This document shows, in pieces, positions 53,236 through 64,000 of a stretch of DNA of 64,000 nucleotides. The notes beneath the pieces were generated by a model. The model had not been told where the DNA came from. It made no database searches and saw only the letters and a program-made list of their open reading frames with translations. The first letter of the stretch is position 1. Each line of letters opens with the position of its first letter. This DNA is from Nageia nagi (Eukaryota; Pinophyta). Where the stretch lies: positions 103,974,001-104,038,000 of the forward strand of contig JBITNC010000001.1 in NCBI GenBank assembly GCA_050084985.1. The letters are read 5' to 3'. A program made the position numbers and the translations under genes.

Positions 53236-54060
53236 GATAATGATAGTGATACTGAATGATGATGATTTTACTACTGATATAGATTTTGAGCCTTATATAA
53301 ATGATGCTATGGATAAATATTAAGTGTATGATATTACATTTGAAAATTTGTCATCTCAAGATAAACTGAAGAAAATTAAAGAGCATATGTTAGACAATCA
53401 TTCATTGATGTTAGGAATTTATACTAATCTTGATTTAAAGAAAAAATATCATGCATTGCTAAGGAAAGAACTAGATTCATTATTAGAAGATCCTTATCTA
53501 AGATAATATTGTATGAATATAATTGATAAAGATGACATATGAAAATAACAACATAGTATAAAATTGCAAAGCAATACAAAATGAATTCAAACACATTTTC
53601 AATCCCAAGCTCAATCTCCATCTCAATGTTAACCTCAAGCTAAACCTCAATCTCAATATTAACCTCAACCTCAAATTAAAGCTCAACTTCAATAATTTAA
53701 ACCAAAATAATATCATTCAAAATTAATACATCAAGAAACCAAAAAACCATACATTGTATGAACCATAGAAAATTCAAAATAGAGTGCTGGAACCATAACA
53801 TTTGACCAACCATAGAAAATAGAAAATGAAAAATCCAATGAGCAAAGCACACAAGAAATTTTAGTTTAGTTAGATACATTTCAGATTTAGTTATAGGAAA
53901 TTTAGAAAATTAAAAGATTGGTACCATAAAGAATATAAAATTAAAATAAAAACCCTTAATTGCTTTATCGATGATATCAAAAGGTTTGCGACTAACAAAA
54001 TTGAATATATTAATAGAATTGAAAAATTAACAATCAATGTTTACAATAATAAAATTTTAA
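53236..54060 (+). pseudogene. Tat-like gag N-terminal relic with Gln/Pro-rich tract
   Basis: NDNDSD at about 53236 echoes the DNDSDKSND of the first element. Then DDDFTTDIDFEPYINDAMDK and an open 60-codon piece (53324-53506) YDITFENLSSQDKLKKIKEH. A Ser/Gln/Pro-rich stretch (53590-53700) repeats PQ/SQ units and is read in the opposite sense as Leu/Arg-rich shadows. Several stops. Assigned to gag by position after a family LTR and by composition, not by a catalytic motif. Confidence 0.5.
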
Positions 54061-55479
54061 TGTAACTAAGAAATAATTGAATTAGTGGTGGTGGTTCCAC
54101 CACCCTCTAGTGTATTATAATTTCTAATTTTACATATCATATAGGATGCATTTCATATAGGTTGCATATCATGAGTTAATCCCTTGCATGTACTTGGTTA
54201 CCATGGTAAATCTCATCAAGTTTTTAATCATTCTTTCATTGAATCTTCTTCTTTTATCTTTTCTTTGTTTTTTTTTTGATTTTAATTCATATTTCATCAG
54301 TCTTTCTTTCATAAAGCTTTTCTTATTTATCTGCTTCATCAAGATTCTTAAATTTATCATGTTAATCAAATGTATCATATCTAGATTAGTCTCATATGTA
54401 GTTATTGCATCCCATATTAGTTGATTTCATAAATTTTTTTTCAAAATAACAAAAAACATTAAGCAAGATGAGGATATAAATAGGTGCATGAATCAGAATC
54501 AAGTGGATTAATCTTAGCTAGGGGTAGTTTCACTTTTAGTTGAGGCAATTTTAGTTTTAACTGGGGGTACAATAGAAATCATATGTCAAAAAGTTTTAGA
54601 ATCAAAGACATGAAAAATTTAGATGCAAAAAATAGAATAAGTATGCCATGCAAAATAGTTCAAAATTTGCCATTCTAAGGGCATACAAGTAAGTATAGGT
54701 AATGTATATCATTCTAAATAACATCATATTACAAATATTTATGATATTTAAATATTAATACCCATGCTATGATAATAAAAATATTTATGATATTTAAAAA
54801 GCAATATCCATGATAGTTGGTATGTACTTCTAGGTGTTTTTAAATACCACATATTAATATTGGGATCATTTTATCACTCAAGCATATTTTTCACTCCATG
54901 TTTCATAATTATATGTTTGACTCAACTTATCAATATTATATTTTGCATCAACTTTTGGTGGAAAACTTTACTCATCAAGATCCCTAGTTTTTGCACTACC
55001 ATGCACACTTGTGCTATTATTTCTATATCTAATGCCGTTGTTAACATGCATGTCTATGTTGCCCTTCTTTCTCCTATGCTCTATGAGGTTCACATATCAA
55101 AGTCACATACTTTAGCAAGTTCCATTCTACATATAATCAACTTCTCCTAGGTAAGAATTTATAGATATGCAGCTATCTCTTGATCCCATTTTCATTAGTG
55201 CATTAATATTATCTTGATCCAATAGTTTGGGTATTTATTTATTTTATTCTATTTTGTTATATTTTATATTATTATTCTTATGATTGAATATGAATGTTTA
55301 GCATAATCTTTACCTAATTTAATATAAGAGGTTAGTAAAAACATTCAACATATTTATACCCACTTTTCATAGCATTTCCATATCTTAATTAGGGTTGGAA
55401 TGTATTGCTTGAACCTACTTTGAATTTAAAAAAATATATATAGATTTTTCATTTTTTGGGCATCATATTTTCTATGAGA
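54061..55479. other. Gene-less stretch between two gag relics
   Basis: Contains tagctaggggtag and aactgggggtac words near 54520 that recur as ttagttgggggcat near 58300. Similar sequence (catatagg-tgcat) lies near 54140 and 58255. It looks like the post-gag region of the same element type. Confidence 0.4.
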
Positions 55480-56160
55480 ATTTTCATAGGAAGCCCTATG
55501 TTATGTTTGATTTTTGTTTTTCTTAATTTTTTGGAAATTTAGGAATCCATGTTGTTTTTAAACTATTGGTAATTTAAAGGTATTTTTATTTTGTGTAATT
55601 TTATTTTTGGACAAAACCCTCAATTTTAAATCTAATTTCTAAAAACTTTATGCATGTTTATATCCTATAACTTCGCCCAAAACTTATATATTCATGATAG
55701 ACAATTTATAGAAGGTGTTATGTTTATTTGGATGTATTTTCATAGGATTTTGAGTTGAATAATTTTTTGTGGAAATTTATTTTTGCATAAAATCCTAGAT
55801 TTTTGGCCTAAGTTTTGAAGATTAGGTGGTTGTTTGTGCCCTATAAGTTTTTCCAAACCTTATATATTCATGATAGGAAACTTTTAGAAGGTGTGATTTG
55901 GTTTACTTGCATGTATTTTCATGGGATTTTATGTTCAAGAATTTTTTGTGAAATTTTATTTTTTCATAAAACCTTATATTTTGAGCCTAATTGTTTAAGA
56001 TTTGGTGGTTGTTTGTGCCCTAGAATTTTACCTAAACCCTATATATTCATGATAGAAATGTTTTGAAAGGTGAAATTGATATTATTCCATGTATTATTTT
56101 GATATTTTTTGTTTAAAAACATTTTAATGAAAAAATTCAAATTTTCAAGCTTATTCTAGA
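55480..56160 (+). repeat. ~177-bp tandem repeat, about three clear copies
   Basis: The block cct-taa-tt---ccaaa-c-tatatattcatgatag recurs at about 55663, 55838 and 56018. The word ggtggttgtttgtgccct occurs at 55825 and 56004 (179 bp apart). Degenerate copies seem to extend on both sides. It lies just upstream of a Tat-like gag. Confidence 0.8.
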
Positions 56161-56429
56161 CAATTTGGTGTGATTTCACATTAGAAAATCTTATCTCACA
56201 CATATATTTCATATTGGGATATTTTGATGATTTTTGAAAGGTCATATTTTGCATAGTTAGCATTTTTTGGGTCAATTTTTATCAACCAAAAACCCTTAGT
56301 GTTTGGAGGTATTTGATATCTATTTCTTTAATTATGATAGATATCACAACATTATTAAAGTAATTTTATGCTAACACTAATAATGCAGGCAAGGCCTATG
56401 TTAACATCAACACTAGCACTGAGAATACA

Positions 56430-57420
56430 CCTTTGAATGCTATATCAAAATACATGAAGCAATTAAAAATGAGAGTAAATTTTCTTCAAATATACTTTGG
56501 GATAGATATTAACCATACAAAATACAAAGGCAATCCCTTGAGGATGGAGATTCATAATGCTATCCTCATTAGAATAGATAATAAACATAAATTAGAAAAA
56601 TTTAACGATGATGTAGCTCCAATTAGTCATTTGCATGGATATGAGTATATCATGAAGCTAAAATGTGGACTCATTGATTAGTTAAAGGCTAAATAGTTTC
56701 CCTTAAGTTTGATTGATGATACAAGAAAGTGGTTTCATAATTTTGCACCTTCTTCAATCACTTCTTTTCAACAACTAAAAGATGAGTTCAAAAGGCACTT
56801 CCAATGTAATATTAAGAAACCTCTTTATTTAACATATTTAATACATTGTAAGTAAGGTCAATTTGAAATGTTAGAAAATTTTGCAAAAAGGTATATGAAA
56901 ATTTGGAGATCAATAGACCAAAAGGTGGATGAGAAATTGATTGGAAAGGTATTTCTTGATAACATTAACCTATTCTTACTTAAAGAGGTCTTGATTACAT
57001 TAGAGTTCCATTTATGGAAATGGTTTACATGCTTATTGAGAAAGAAAAGTTTTATTAAGATTTTTTCAACCTAATTAAACATCTTCTAGCAAGGATGATA
57101 ATAAAAATTCACACTAAAGGAATGAGAATAATCAAGTAAATATGGTTGAAACAAGTACACTTGAAGAAGAAAATGAACCTTTTATAGGCTCCGTATAGCT
57201 CCCACACAAATGTTAAAAGTTTTTTTCAAAAAGGGATTGATAGAACCTAAAAAGGGAAGAAAATATGATGAAGATAAAAAGAAACCCCATTGGTATAGAG
57301 AATAATCATTATTTGTATCATCAAATCAAAGACCATTCCACTAGTGGATATCTTGAAATAAAGAAGAAGTTGTATCAACTTTTAGAAAATGGATAAGTTA
57401 ATTATGTTACAGAGGATGAA
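56430..57420 (+). pseudogene. Tat/Ogre-like gag core relic
   Basis: After an open 82-codon piece (56433-56681) with a variable acidic head, the gag core reads HGYEYIMKLKCGLID, FPLSLIDDTRKWFHNFAPSS, SFQQLKDEFKRHFQCNI and LENFAKRYMKIWRSIDQKV (to about 57000). This fits the Retrotrans_gag fold (A-x-x-WF-x-x-L-x-x-x-SI-x-SF-x-x-L-x-x-x-F). A second piece near 57300 reads YHQIKDHSTSGYLEIKKKLY and QLLENG, the worn YH-x-x-x-GHTT-x-x-C motif of Tat gags. Stops throughout. Confidence 0.7.
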
Positions 57421-58807
57421 TATGATAATGAAACTATACCATAATCAATTGATGAAGGATACAACAATATGATCAACATGGTTTCTCTTGTTGAAGATTA
57501 TGCCCAAGCATAATAAGGTACAAAGTTAGGTAATAGTAAATACTTGTGTGATCATCATTCTTATTTTTTATCATCATTATTTATGGATAAAATCTAATTA
57601 TCATAGATAAATTATCCATAGTATTTTCAAGAATTGGGTTATTGATGATAATATTACCATAAGTGATCTTTGTGATATGTTTGAATCTTATATACATGTT
57701 ACCTCAATACAATCAAAAGATGATGCATCCCTTACTCAAGATGTTGAAAGTGAATATGAAGACAAAATATTAGAGAATTATGAAGACATACATCAAATAG
57801 TCAACATGGTATTCCATAATGATGAAGATGATAAATAAAAACATGAATTAATAGAAGGAAAAATTGAATAGGAAAGTATGAAGATATATCAAGATGTAGG
57901 TGAAGATACCTATTTAGTTAATTAGAACATGGAACCAACCTTAGATACTAAGCACCCATGCTAGGGGTAGTGTTCACACTATAATAAGCATCCATGCTTG
58001 GGGAAATACCCACACTACTATCATAGATCAAGGAAAAGAACAAGTTTACCAAAAAGGATCACTCACATGTGTCTAAAGAAGATCAAACAAAAGGAACATG
58101 CATGTTCATATCATTTTGCTAAATATTCAAGAAAGGAAGCTTTATTCAAAGGAAATAAATATCAAAGTTGCACTTCACATGAACACTCTCCAAGTTATTT
58201 TTCCATATTTTTCATAAAATATATATTTCATTCTCATTTAGATTAGTTATTCATTTTCATATAGACTAGATTGCATCATGCATTGCATATAACCCCTTTG
58301 TTAGTTGGGGGCATAATTAACCATCACTTGTTACCTTTATTGGTTGGGGATATAATTAAACATCATATATTTATGTTTTTATGTCTTTATGTATGTATTT
58401 TCAAGTTGTTATGCTTATGTTAGTCATCTTGTCTACTAGTCTATTTTTCATCAAGTTTTTGTTAGGTTAGTTAGTTCAATCATTTATCAAAGGAAGTCAT
58501 GCATGACATGGTTCTAGAAGTATCACAAGGATATATATAATGGTTTTTAATTCATAATGGATCCATCCAAATATTTCAAAAGTTTATGATTAATGATTTT
58601 AAATGAGTAAATGCATAAATAACCCAATGCTAGTGTTAGGGCATATTATTAATTTTTACTCTATCTTGGGGCTATGCCCTCAATAATGTAAAGGTTATCT
58701 CACTTAATACCCTTATCTCTCATATGCATGACTTATGATCTTTGCTTACATGTTATGATTATGATAAAATGTTGCTATGCTCTTATTATATTTACTTTAT
58801 GACCACT
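57421..58807. other. Post-gag stretch, no pol seen
   Basis: An acidic, stop-broken frame continues to about 57840. A 36-bp two-copy repeat (agca-ccatgct-ggggnna) sits at 57951-58022. Then T-rich sequence with ttggttgggg words at 58290-58350. No protease, RT or integrase motif. Confidence 0.4.
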
Positions 58808-59913
58808 TGATCCATAAACCATAAGATTAAAAATTTCAATTTAACCTCTTCAAATGAATCAATTCACACTTAAAACAATTTAAGTGCTTGTAAAGGAAAT
58901 TCAGGAAACTAATTGTAAACACAGAGAAGAGAAAAGCATTCACCAAAGAAGAGACAAGCAAAAATTATCTTGGTTCACCTAGTGTGGGCTACATCCAGCT
59001 CAAAAGCTCTCTACTATCAATGGGTGGAATCACTTTACAAGGCCTCCAAGGTCCTTCAAAACCTCCTCTCACATTCACAACACACTCCCAGCTCTAAAAA
59101 TCACAACAAAATTGAAAACACTTCCCAAAATCCTCTTCCCCCCTTTCTTGTACAATTTGCTCCCTTTTTATACAATTTTGGGGGCTAAAATTGGAGAGAA
59201 TTACAACTAGGAAATTGAGAAAAAAACATATTTTTAGATACCCATTGACCTCCTTGATCTTCTTGTCAAATTTGGGCTCAAATAGTTGCAAAAATATCCC
59301 AAAAATGAGCTCTAAAACTGAAAAAACACACTCTCTAGACTATTTCCAAGCTTACAAGATTAATCAGCCCAAAAATAGGACCTTAGGTGAATCAAAAATC
59401 ACCAAAAAACCTTAGAAATGCTAAAATATGTTAACAAATTTAAAAATGGGTGGGTGCACTATGGTGCTAACACATGGTGCTTGCTGGGCAAAAGTCAAAT
59501 AGTCAAACAGGTAGCTTGCATGGTGGTTTAGCTGATCACATTAGTGGTACATGTAGGTAGCTTGCAATCTGGTGTGGACAGGTTATGCATGGTTGCTATT
59601 GTGTAGGTGAATAGTTTGACAGGTGATCAAACATAGGGGTCCATGGTGGCAGGCAAGTTGGTGGTTAGATGGTCAACTCACCTTCTCACCTCCACATAGT
59701 CCTAGTCACCTACGTGGCCTCCACGGTGGTGGGTGGGTCCCACCATATTTGATTTTTTTTTCAAAAATACACAAAATGGACTTAAGGCCATTCCTCATAT
59801 GGACTTGGATTCTTAATCCAAAAGAAGCATCATAAAGCTAAAGATAAGATGATCACACTAAAGACACTGAAATGGAGACTACTAAATGTTGAAGGGATCT
59901 AAATTTTGGATCA
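58808..59913 (-). repeat. 3' LTR of a minus-strand chromovirus, 1.1 kb
   Basis: The ends are TGATCCA (58808) and TGGATCA (59913), exact 7-bp inverted ends. On the minus strand a purine tract lies immediately before it and pol lies upstream. It is less AT-biased than its surroundings. The 5' LTR is beyond the window, so the left end is inferred from the inverted ends only. Confidence 0.65.
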
Positions 59914-59925
59914 TTCCTCCCCACT
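59914..59925 (-). promoter_or_regulatory. Polypurine tract of the minus-strand chromovirus
   Basis: On the minus strand AGTGGGGAGGAA is followed at once by the TGATCC LTR start. Confidence 0.8.
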
Positions 59926-59929
59926 GAGA

Positions 59930-61963
59930 GAGAGATTTTATCCCCAAAAGCATTTAGGATGATGGAATGAGGTGAGGGTGGAGCTTCCTCACCCAATCAA
60001 CTGCATACCACTTGGCCTTATGTGGATGTTGGCCCTTCACTCCACTATGCCACAACTCACATATGCCACTATGAGATGATCGTTACTTCTTTTCCAATAC
60101 TACATCCTCAACCAACACATTCATGTGTTCAGGGGCTAAATCCTCAATTGACGGTATCATGACATCTGTATCTTCTACAACTAAGGTTGGTTCATACAAC
60201 TTCAAGTTCTCAACATTAATAATAAAATACATTTACATATAAGGTGGTAAGTCCAATTGAAAAGCATTATCTCCAACTTGACCAATAATGGTAAATGGAC
60301 CATACCTTATTGGTTTCAACTTCCTTCCCTCACCATGCTATCTCTCCTTGTTGAGATGAAGCCATACCTGATCCCTAACCTAAAATTTATGATCCACATG
60401 ATGACGATCATGCCTCTCCTTATACTTGGCCTAACTCTTCTCCAACTATTCTTATACCTTTTGATGAATCAATCTAATCCTCTCACCATTAGGAATACAA
60501 AGTTTGCCCAAATGAAAAAGTAATCCATCATGCAAATGAAAGTCATAATTTCCAACCTCATTACCAAGATCAATCTATGATAGACATTTTGGAAATTAGG
60601 ATCAACCACATATTGTTCTTTATACCCATCATGCATTAAAGAACTATTTTGTAGAATCACAACATTAGCAACTATTGGAGGCCTAAAAAACATAATAGCA
60701 ATTTTATTTTGAATACCCTTCTTATACTTAATCACCAAATGAAATTGTTGCAAAAATCCCATCCAACGAAAGTGCCTAGATTGTTGCAACTTAGATTGTG
60801 ACTGAAGATATTGCAAGGGTTGATGGTCTGTATGAATTATTGTCTCTTTACCTACCAAATAATGCTTCCATTTTTTAACACTTTGAACTAATGCATACAA
60901 CTCTTTGTCATATGTGGGATAGTTTATTACCGCATTAGTAAACATTTTCGAGTGATAGCAAACTAGATGTTTTTCTTGCAATAAAACTGCACCCATAGCA
61001 TAGTCACTAGCATCAATTTCAATTTCAAAAGGTTTCTAAAGATTAGGAAAAGCAAGTACTGGAGCATTACTAATTTTCTTTTTAAGCAAGTCAAAAGCAT
61101 GTTGTTCTTTCCCTCCCCACTAAAATCCATGACTCTTTCCTCTAATAGCATGAAGTGGAGAAGCCATGTAAGAAAAGTTAGCAATAAATTTGCGTAAATA
61201 TTATACTGCCCCAAGAAAACTCATAGTCTCTATCATATTAGTGGGAGTAGGCCATTTCAACACAGCCTCAATTTTTGTAGGATCTATCCTCAATTGACCT
61301 TCACCTACAATGTGGCCAAGATAGGTTAAACTTTTCTTGACAAACTCATACTTAGACATCTTCAAATAGAGTTTTGCTTCCTTTAAAACTTCAAACACTT
61401 TACAAATATGTACTACATGATCTTTCCAATTATCACTATAAATGAGAATATCATCAAGATACACAATAACAAAATCATCAATGAAAGGCCTTAAAACCTC
61501 ATTCATTACATGCATGAAAGTAGTAGGAGCATTGCATAATCCAAATGGTAAAACCAACCATTCAAACAATCCTTGCCTAGTCTTAAAAGCAATTTTCCAC
61601 ACATCCTCTTCTTTAACTCATACTTGATGATAACCACTTCTTAGATCTAATTTTGTGAAAAACCTAGCTTTTTGTAATTGATCCATTAAATCATCAATAC
61701 GTGGCAAAGGATATCAATTTTTAACCATGATCTTATTTAGTGCCCTGCAATCAACACACATACACTAAGTTCCATCTTTCTTTGGAATTATAATAATAGG
61801 AGATCCACATGGTGATGTACTAGGTCTAATGACTCCTTGATCTAACAATTCCTTGACTTATTTCTTAATTTCTTTAGTTTCCAAAGTAGAATGCCTATAT
61901 AAGCCAATATCAGAAAGTGCAATATCAGGATGTAATTGAATCTCATGTTGTATATCTCTTTTT
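59930..61963 (-). pseudogene. Chromovirus pol relic: RT, RNase H, partial integrase
   Basis: From the right: HEIQLHPDIALSDIG and VKELLDQGVIRPS (61930-61830), then [20 protein letters not shown] (61720). The open stretch from 61602 has [20 protein letters not shown] and the intact catalytic [10 protein letters not shown] (about 61460), then [20 protein letters not shown]. RNase H: ASDYAMGAVLLQ (61000), NYPTYDKELYALVQSVKKW and HTDHQPLQYLQSQSK (from 60847). A pre-integrase piece LHDGLLFHLGKLCIPNGERI (about 60540-60480) joins directly to KYKERHDRHH and VWLHLNKER (60420-60350), so the D,D-E core is absent. The C-terminus GPFTIIGQVGDNAFQLDLPP to NVENLKLYEPTLV runs to 60185. An unrecognised tail of about 65 codons follows. 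Few stops. Confidence 0.87.
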
Positions 61964-62698
61964 TGTTGAAAATGGAGACTACAGCTAGCCGGCCAACTGA
62001 CCTACCAGCCGGCCAACCAGCCAGACCCTGTCAGAATTGACCAACCAACCAGCTAGCCAGCCAACCAGATAAGATATTGATCTACTAGTGCTAGCTAATC
62101 TGAAGGATATAAATCCGATAAAGCTAACTGATCTACAGGCCACTGGCTAAAAATAGAGAGCATTTCTTTTCTCATTTAACACCAAATTTCAATTGCTAAA
62201 AAGCCATGACACTTGGATATGAGTTACTAAAGGGTTGGGGGTAACCTCACAACCTTCTAGATCTAGCTTGGGTTTAAGTTGGGTTTGTTTGTATCTATAA
62301 ATAAGAGGCTTGAGTTGAGGCATGTAGATTGAAGTTTGTAAGTAGTTTTAGTAGCAGTTGTGAGTTGCTTGTAATTGTAGTTTGGTGGCTTATGTAGATA
62401 GCCTAAGAGAGAGAGATTGTAGTGAGGCTTTGTTGTAGCTCCAAAGTGAAGGTTGTAGCAAGGTTGTGCTACTGGTTTATTGCTTGGAGGACTTGGAAGA
62501 ATGTTATGCAAAAGGGTTGAAAGCTTCTCCATGGATGTAGCCTACATTAGGTGAACCATGTTATCTCTTGTGTTTCTCATTGTGTGATTGATGTTCATAA
62601 TTGTTTGATTTCAGTATGCTTGAATGTTGTGTTTTTTTTGCCAAGGAGTAGGAGAACTATTGATGCTCTTGTTTATATGAAATTATTGAATCCTAACA
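61964..62698 (+). repeat. 5' LTR of the younger copia
   Basis: Begins TGTTGAAAATGG and ends TCCTAACA (ends TGTT/AACA). The start is GC-rich, with repeated agccggccaac-like words at 61985-62075. The word cctcc-free T/G-rich middle has no gene; a 89-codon minus frame here (62263-62532) is chance. Confidence 0.8.
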
Positions 62699-62700
62699 AG

Positions 62701-62712
62701 TGGTATCAAAGA
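62701..62712 (+). promoter_or_regulatory. Primer-binding site (initiator Met tRNA type)
   Basis: TGGTATCAAAGA lies two bases after the LTR end. It is one or two changes from TGGTATCAGAGC. Confidence 0.85.
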
Positions 62713-62775
62713 TTATTGTTTTGTTGGGATTTTGTTGGTGAATCTTGTTTGTAGATTGGAACCAAGAAGAGCACT

Positions 62776-64000
62776 ATGGTAGAAGAAGGGAGGCTGAAGG
62801 TGGAAAGATTTAATGGGAAAGGATTTCAATTTTGGAAAATACAAATGGAAGACTACCTCTACCAAAAGGATCTCTATCAACCTCTAGAAGATAAGAGTAA
62901 GAAACTGGCTACTATGAGTGATGGAGATTGGAACTTGTTGGATAGAAAAGCCTTAGGGGATGTTAGACTTTGTTTAAGTTCTAGTGTAGCTTTCAATATT
63001 GCCGATGAAAAAACTACTAAAGGAGTAATGGATAAACTTGTAAAAATGTATGAAAAACCATCCACCTCAAACAAAGTATACTTAATGAAGAAATTGTTTA
63101 ACATGAAAATGAATGAAGGTAGTTTAGTTCAAGACCATGTTAATGAATTCAACACAATCACAAATCAGTTAACTTCAGTTAAGATAGAATTTGAAGATGA
63201 AGTAAGAGCTTTATTAATTCTATGTTCACTTCCAGATAGTTGGAATAGCTTTGTTATGGTTGTTAGTAATTCTTCTTCTAATGCGGTTTTGGTCTTTGAT
63301 GAAGTTGTTGGAACAATTCTAAGTGAGGACATGAGGAGAAAGTCCATAGGAGAAAGTTCCAATGCTGCTCTCATAGTAGAGATAAGAGGAAGATCAAGGG
63401 AAAGAAGGAGAAACATGTCAAGAAGCAAATCACAAGGAAGGTCAAAATCAAAAGGTAACACTAAATTGGAATGTTGGCATTGTGGTAAAAAGGGTCACAT
63501 TAAGAAAGATTGTTGGAATAGGAAAGGAAAAGAAAGTGATAGTAGTAATAATAAAAATGAAAGCACAAGTAACCAAGAGGCAAATATTCTTGGTGAATTA
63601 ATTCAAGATGCTTTAATCATGTCTCATGAAAAGAATGGTGATTATTGGGTTCTTGATTCAGGTGCTTCATTTCATGCTACTCCACATAAGAACTATTTCT
63701 CAAATTACACACAAGGTGACTTTGGTCAAGTATTATTAGGTAATGCACACCCATGCAAGATTGTTGGTATTGGCAATATAACAATGAAATTACCTAAATG
63801 AACATAATGGACTCTTAATGATGCTAGACATATTCCAGACCTTAAAAGAAATCTTATATAAAAAAGTAAATTGGATAAGGAGGGTTATGTGATGAAATTT
63901 GGGGATGGTAGTTGGAAAGTAACTAAAGGTTCAATGGTATATGCAAAGGTAAATTTGGTGGGGTCTCTTTATTTGCTCACAAATGTCTTTGATTATTCAT
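62776..64000 (+). CDS. Copia gag-pol polyprotein, 5' part (runs off the window; stops at 63799)
   Basis: One open frame of 341 codons begins MVEEGRLKVERFNGKGFQFW, a standard copia gag opening, 78 bp after the LTR end. Gag with the UBN2-like core (KMYEKPSTSNKVYLMKKLFN, residues 91-109; LLILCSLPDSWNSF, 146-159) leads to an Arg/Ser-rich stretch (204-225). An intact zinc knuckle follows, CWHCGKKGHIKKDC (Cys233, Cys236, His241, Cys246). The protease active site is intact at DSGAS (294-298). The frame stops with TGA at 63799 and TAA at 63805, then continues in register as WTLNDARHIPDLKRNL, a further TAA near 63860, and GYVMKFGDGSW to the window edge. Gag could still be made; full gag-pol could not without readthrough. 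The first 1026 bp (62776-63801) are the uninterrupted part. Confidence 0.9.

Larger units (their letters stand above)
58808..61963 (-). mobile_element. Minus-strand Ty3/gypsy chromovirus, interrupted by a copia element
   Basis: Reading leftwards: RT (cut at 61963), RNase H, pre-integrase segment, integrase C-terminus, purine tract and 3' LTR. The integrase core is missing. The cut at 61963 coincides exactly with the TGTTG start of a copia LTR, so the rest (protease, gag, 5' LTR) should lie right of the window behind that copia element. Confidence 0.82.
61964..64000 (+). mobile_element. Younger Ty1/copia element, 5' part, inserted in the chromovirus
   Basis: A 735-bp LTR, a Met-tRNA primer site and a long gag-protease frame follow in order and run off the window. 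Its start interrupts the chromovirus pol frame between protease and RT. The first 341 codons are open, unlike the other copia copies here, so this is among the youngest insertions. The 5-bp target duplication would be ttttt; its right copy is outside. Confidence 0.88.

Noticed and set aside
54169-54424. Overlapping Lys- or Leu-rich frames on both strands
   Set aside because: Typical of frames read through poly-A/T-rich sequence; no family features.
59623-59835. 70-codon frame in the chromovirus LTR
   Set aside because: It is inside the LTR and on the opposite strand to the element; no domain.

Overview
The window looks like intergenic DNA from the nuclear genome of a plant with a large, transposon-swollen genome. 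The evidence is as follows. It is very AT-rich. CpG looks almost absent and CAG/CTG look scarce by eye. Nearly every recognisable reading frame belongs to a plant transposable element (Ty3/gypsy, Ty1/copia, LINE, MULE) or to a plant mobile domain (PMD) sequence. Most frames are broken by stops that sit where Gln or Trp codons are expected, as heavy cytosine methylation and deamination would produce. A gymnosperm or other giant-genome plant would fit, but the sequence does not fix the species. I see no convincing intact host gene, tRNA, rRNA or CRISPR.

Layout. 1-3.26 kb and 11.84-13.9 kb seem to be two halves of an older minus-strand element (decayed ORF on the left, primer-binding site on the right). 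It was split by a complete 8.5-kb LTR retrotransposon (3265-11785, 5-bp target duplication cataa). That insertion has a Tat/Ogre-like gag remnant, no visible pol, and an antisense PMD pseudogene. At 13.9-14.6 kb lies a coherent but unrecognised decayed protein. A 250-bp direct repeat (16.05-16.80 kb) abuts a 2-kb MULE with terminal inverted repeats and a transposase relic (16820-18861). After an AT-rich stretch comes a decayed copia gag-pol (23.4-27.3 kb). An L1-like LINE on the minus strand fills 30.1-35.7 kb. A full-length chromovirus with 3.2-kb LTRs spans 36237-47181.

Further right, a third LTR of the first family (51637-52342) is followed by two Tat-like gag remnants and a ~177-bp tandem repeat (52.3-58 kb). 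A second chromovirus on the minus strand (LTR 58808-59913, then pol) is cut at 61963 by the 5' LTR of a younger copia element, whose first 341 codons are still open and which runs off the window.

No genes here work together as a host pathway. The order is one of nested insertions: PMD-bearing element into an older element, and copia into chromovirus. The most interesting items are the antisense PMD cargo in a pol-less LTR element and three coherent decayed reading frames that I cannot assign to a family.
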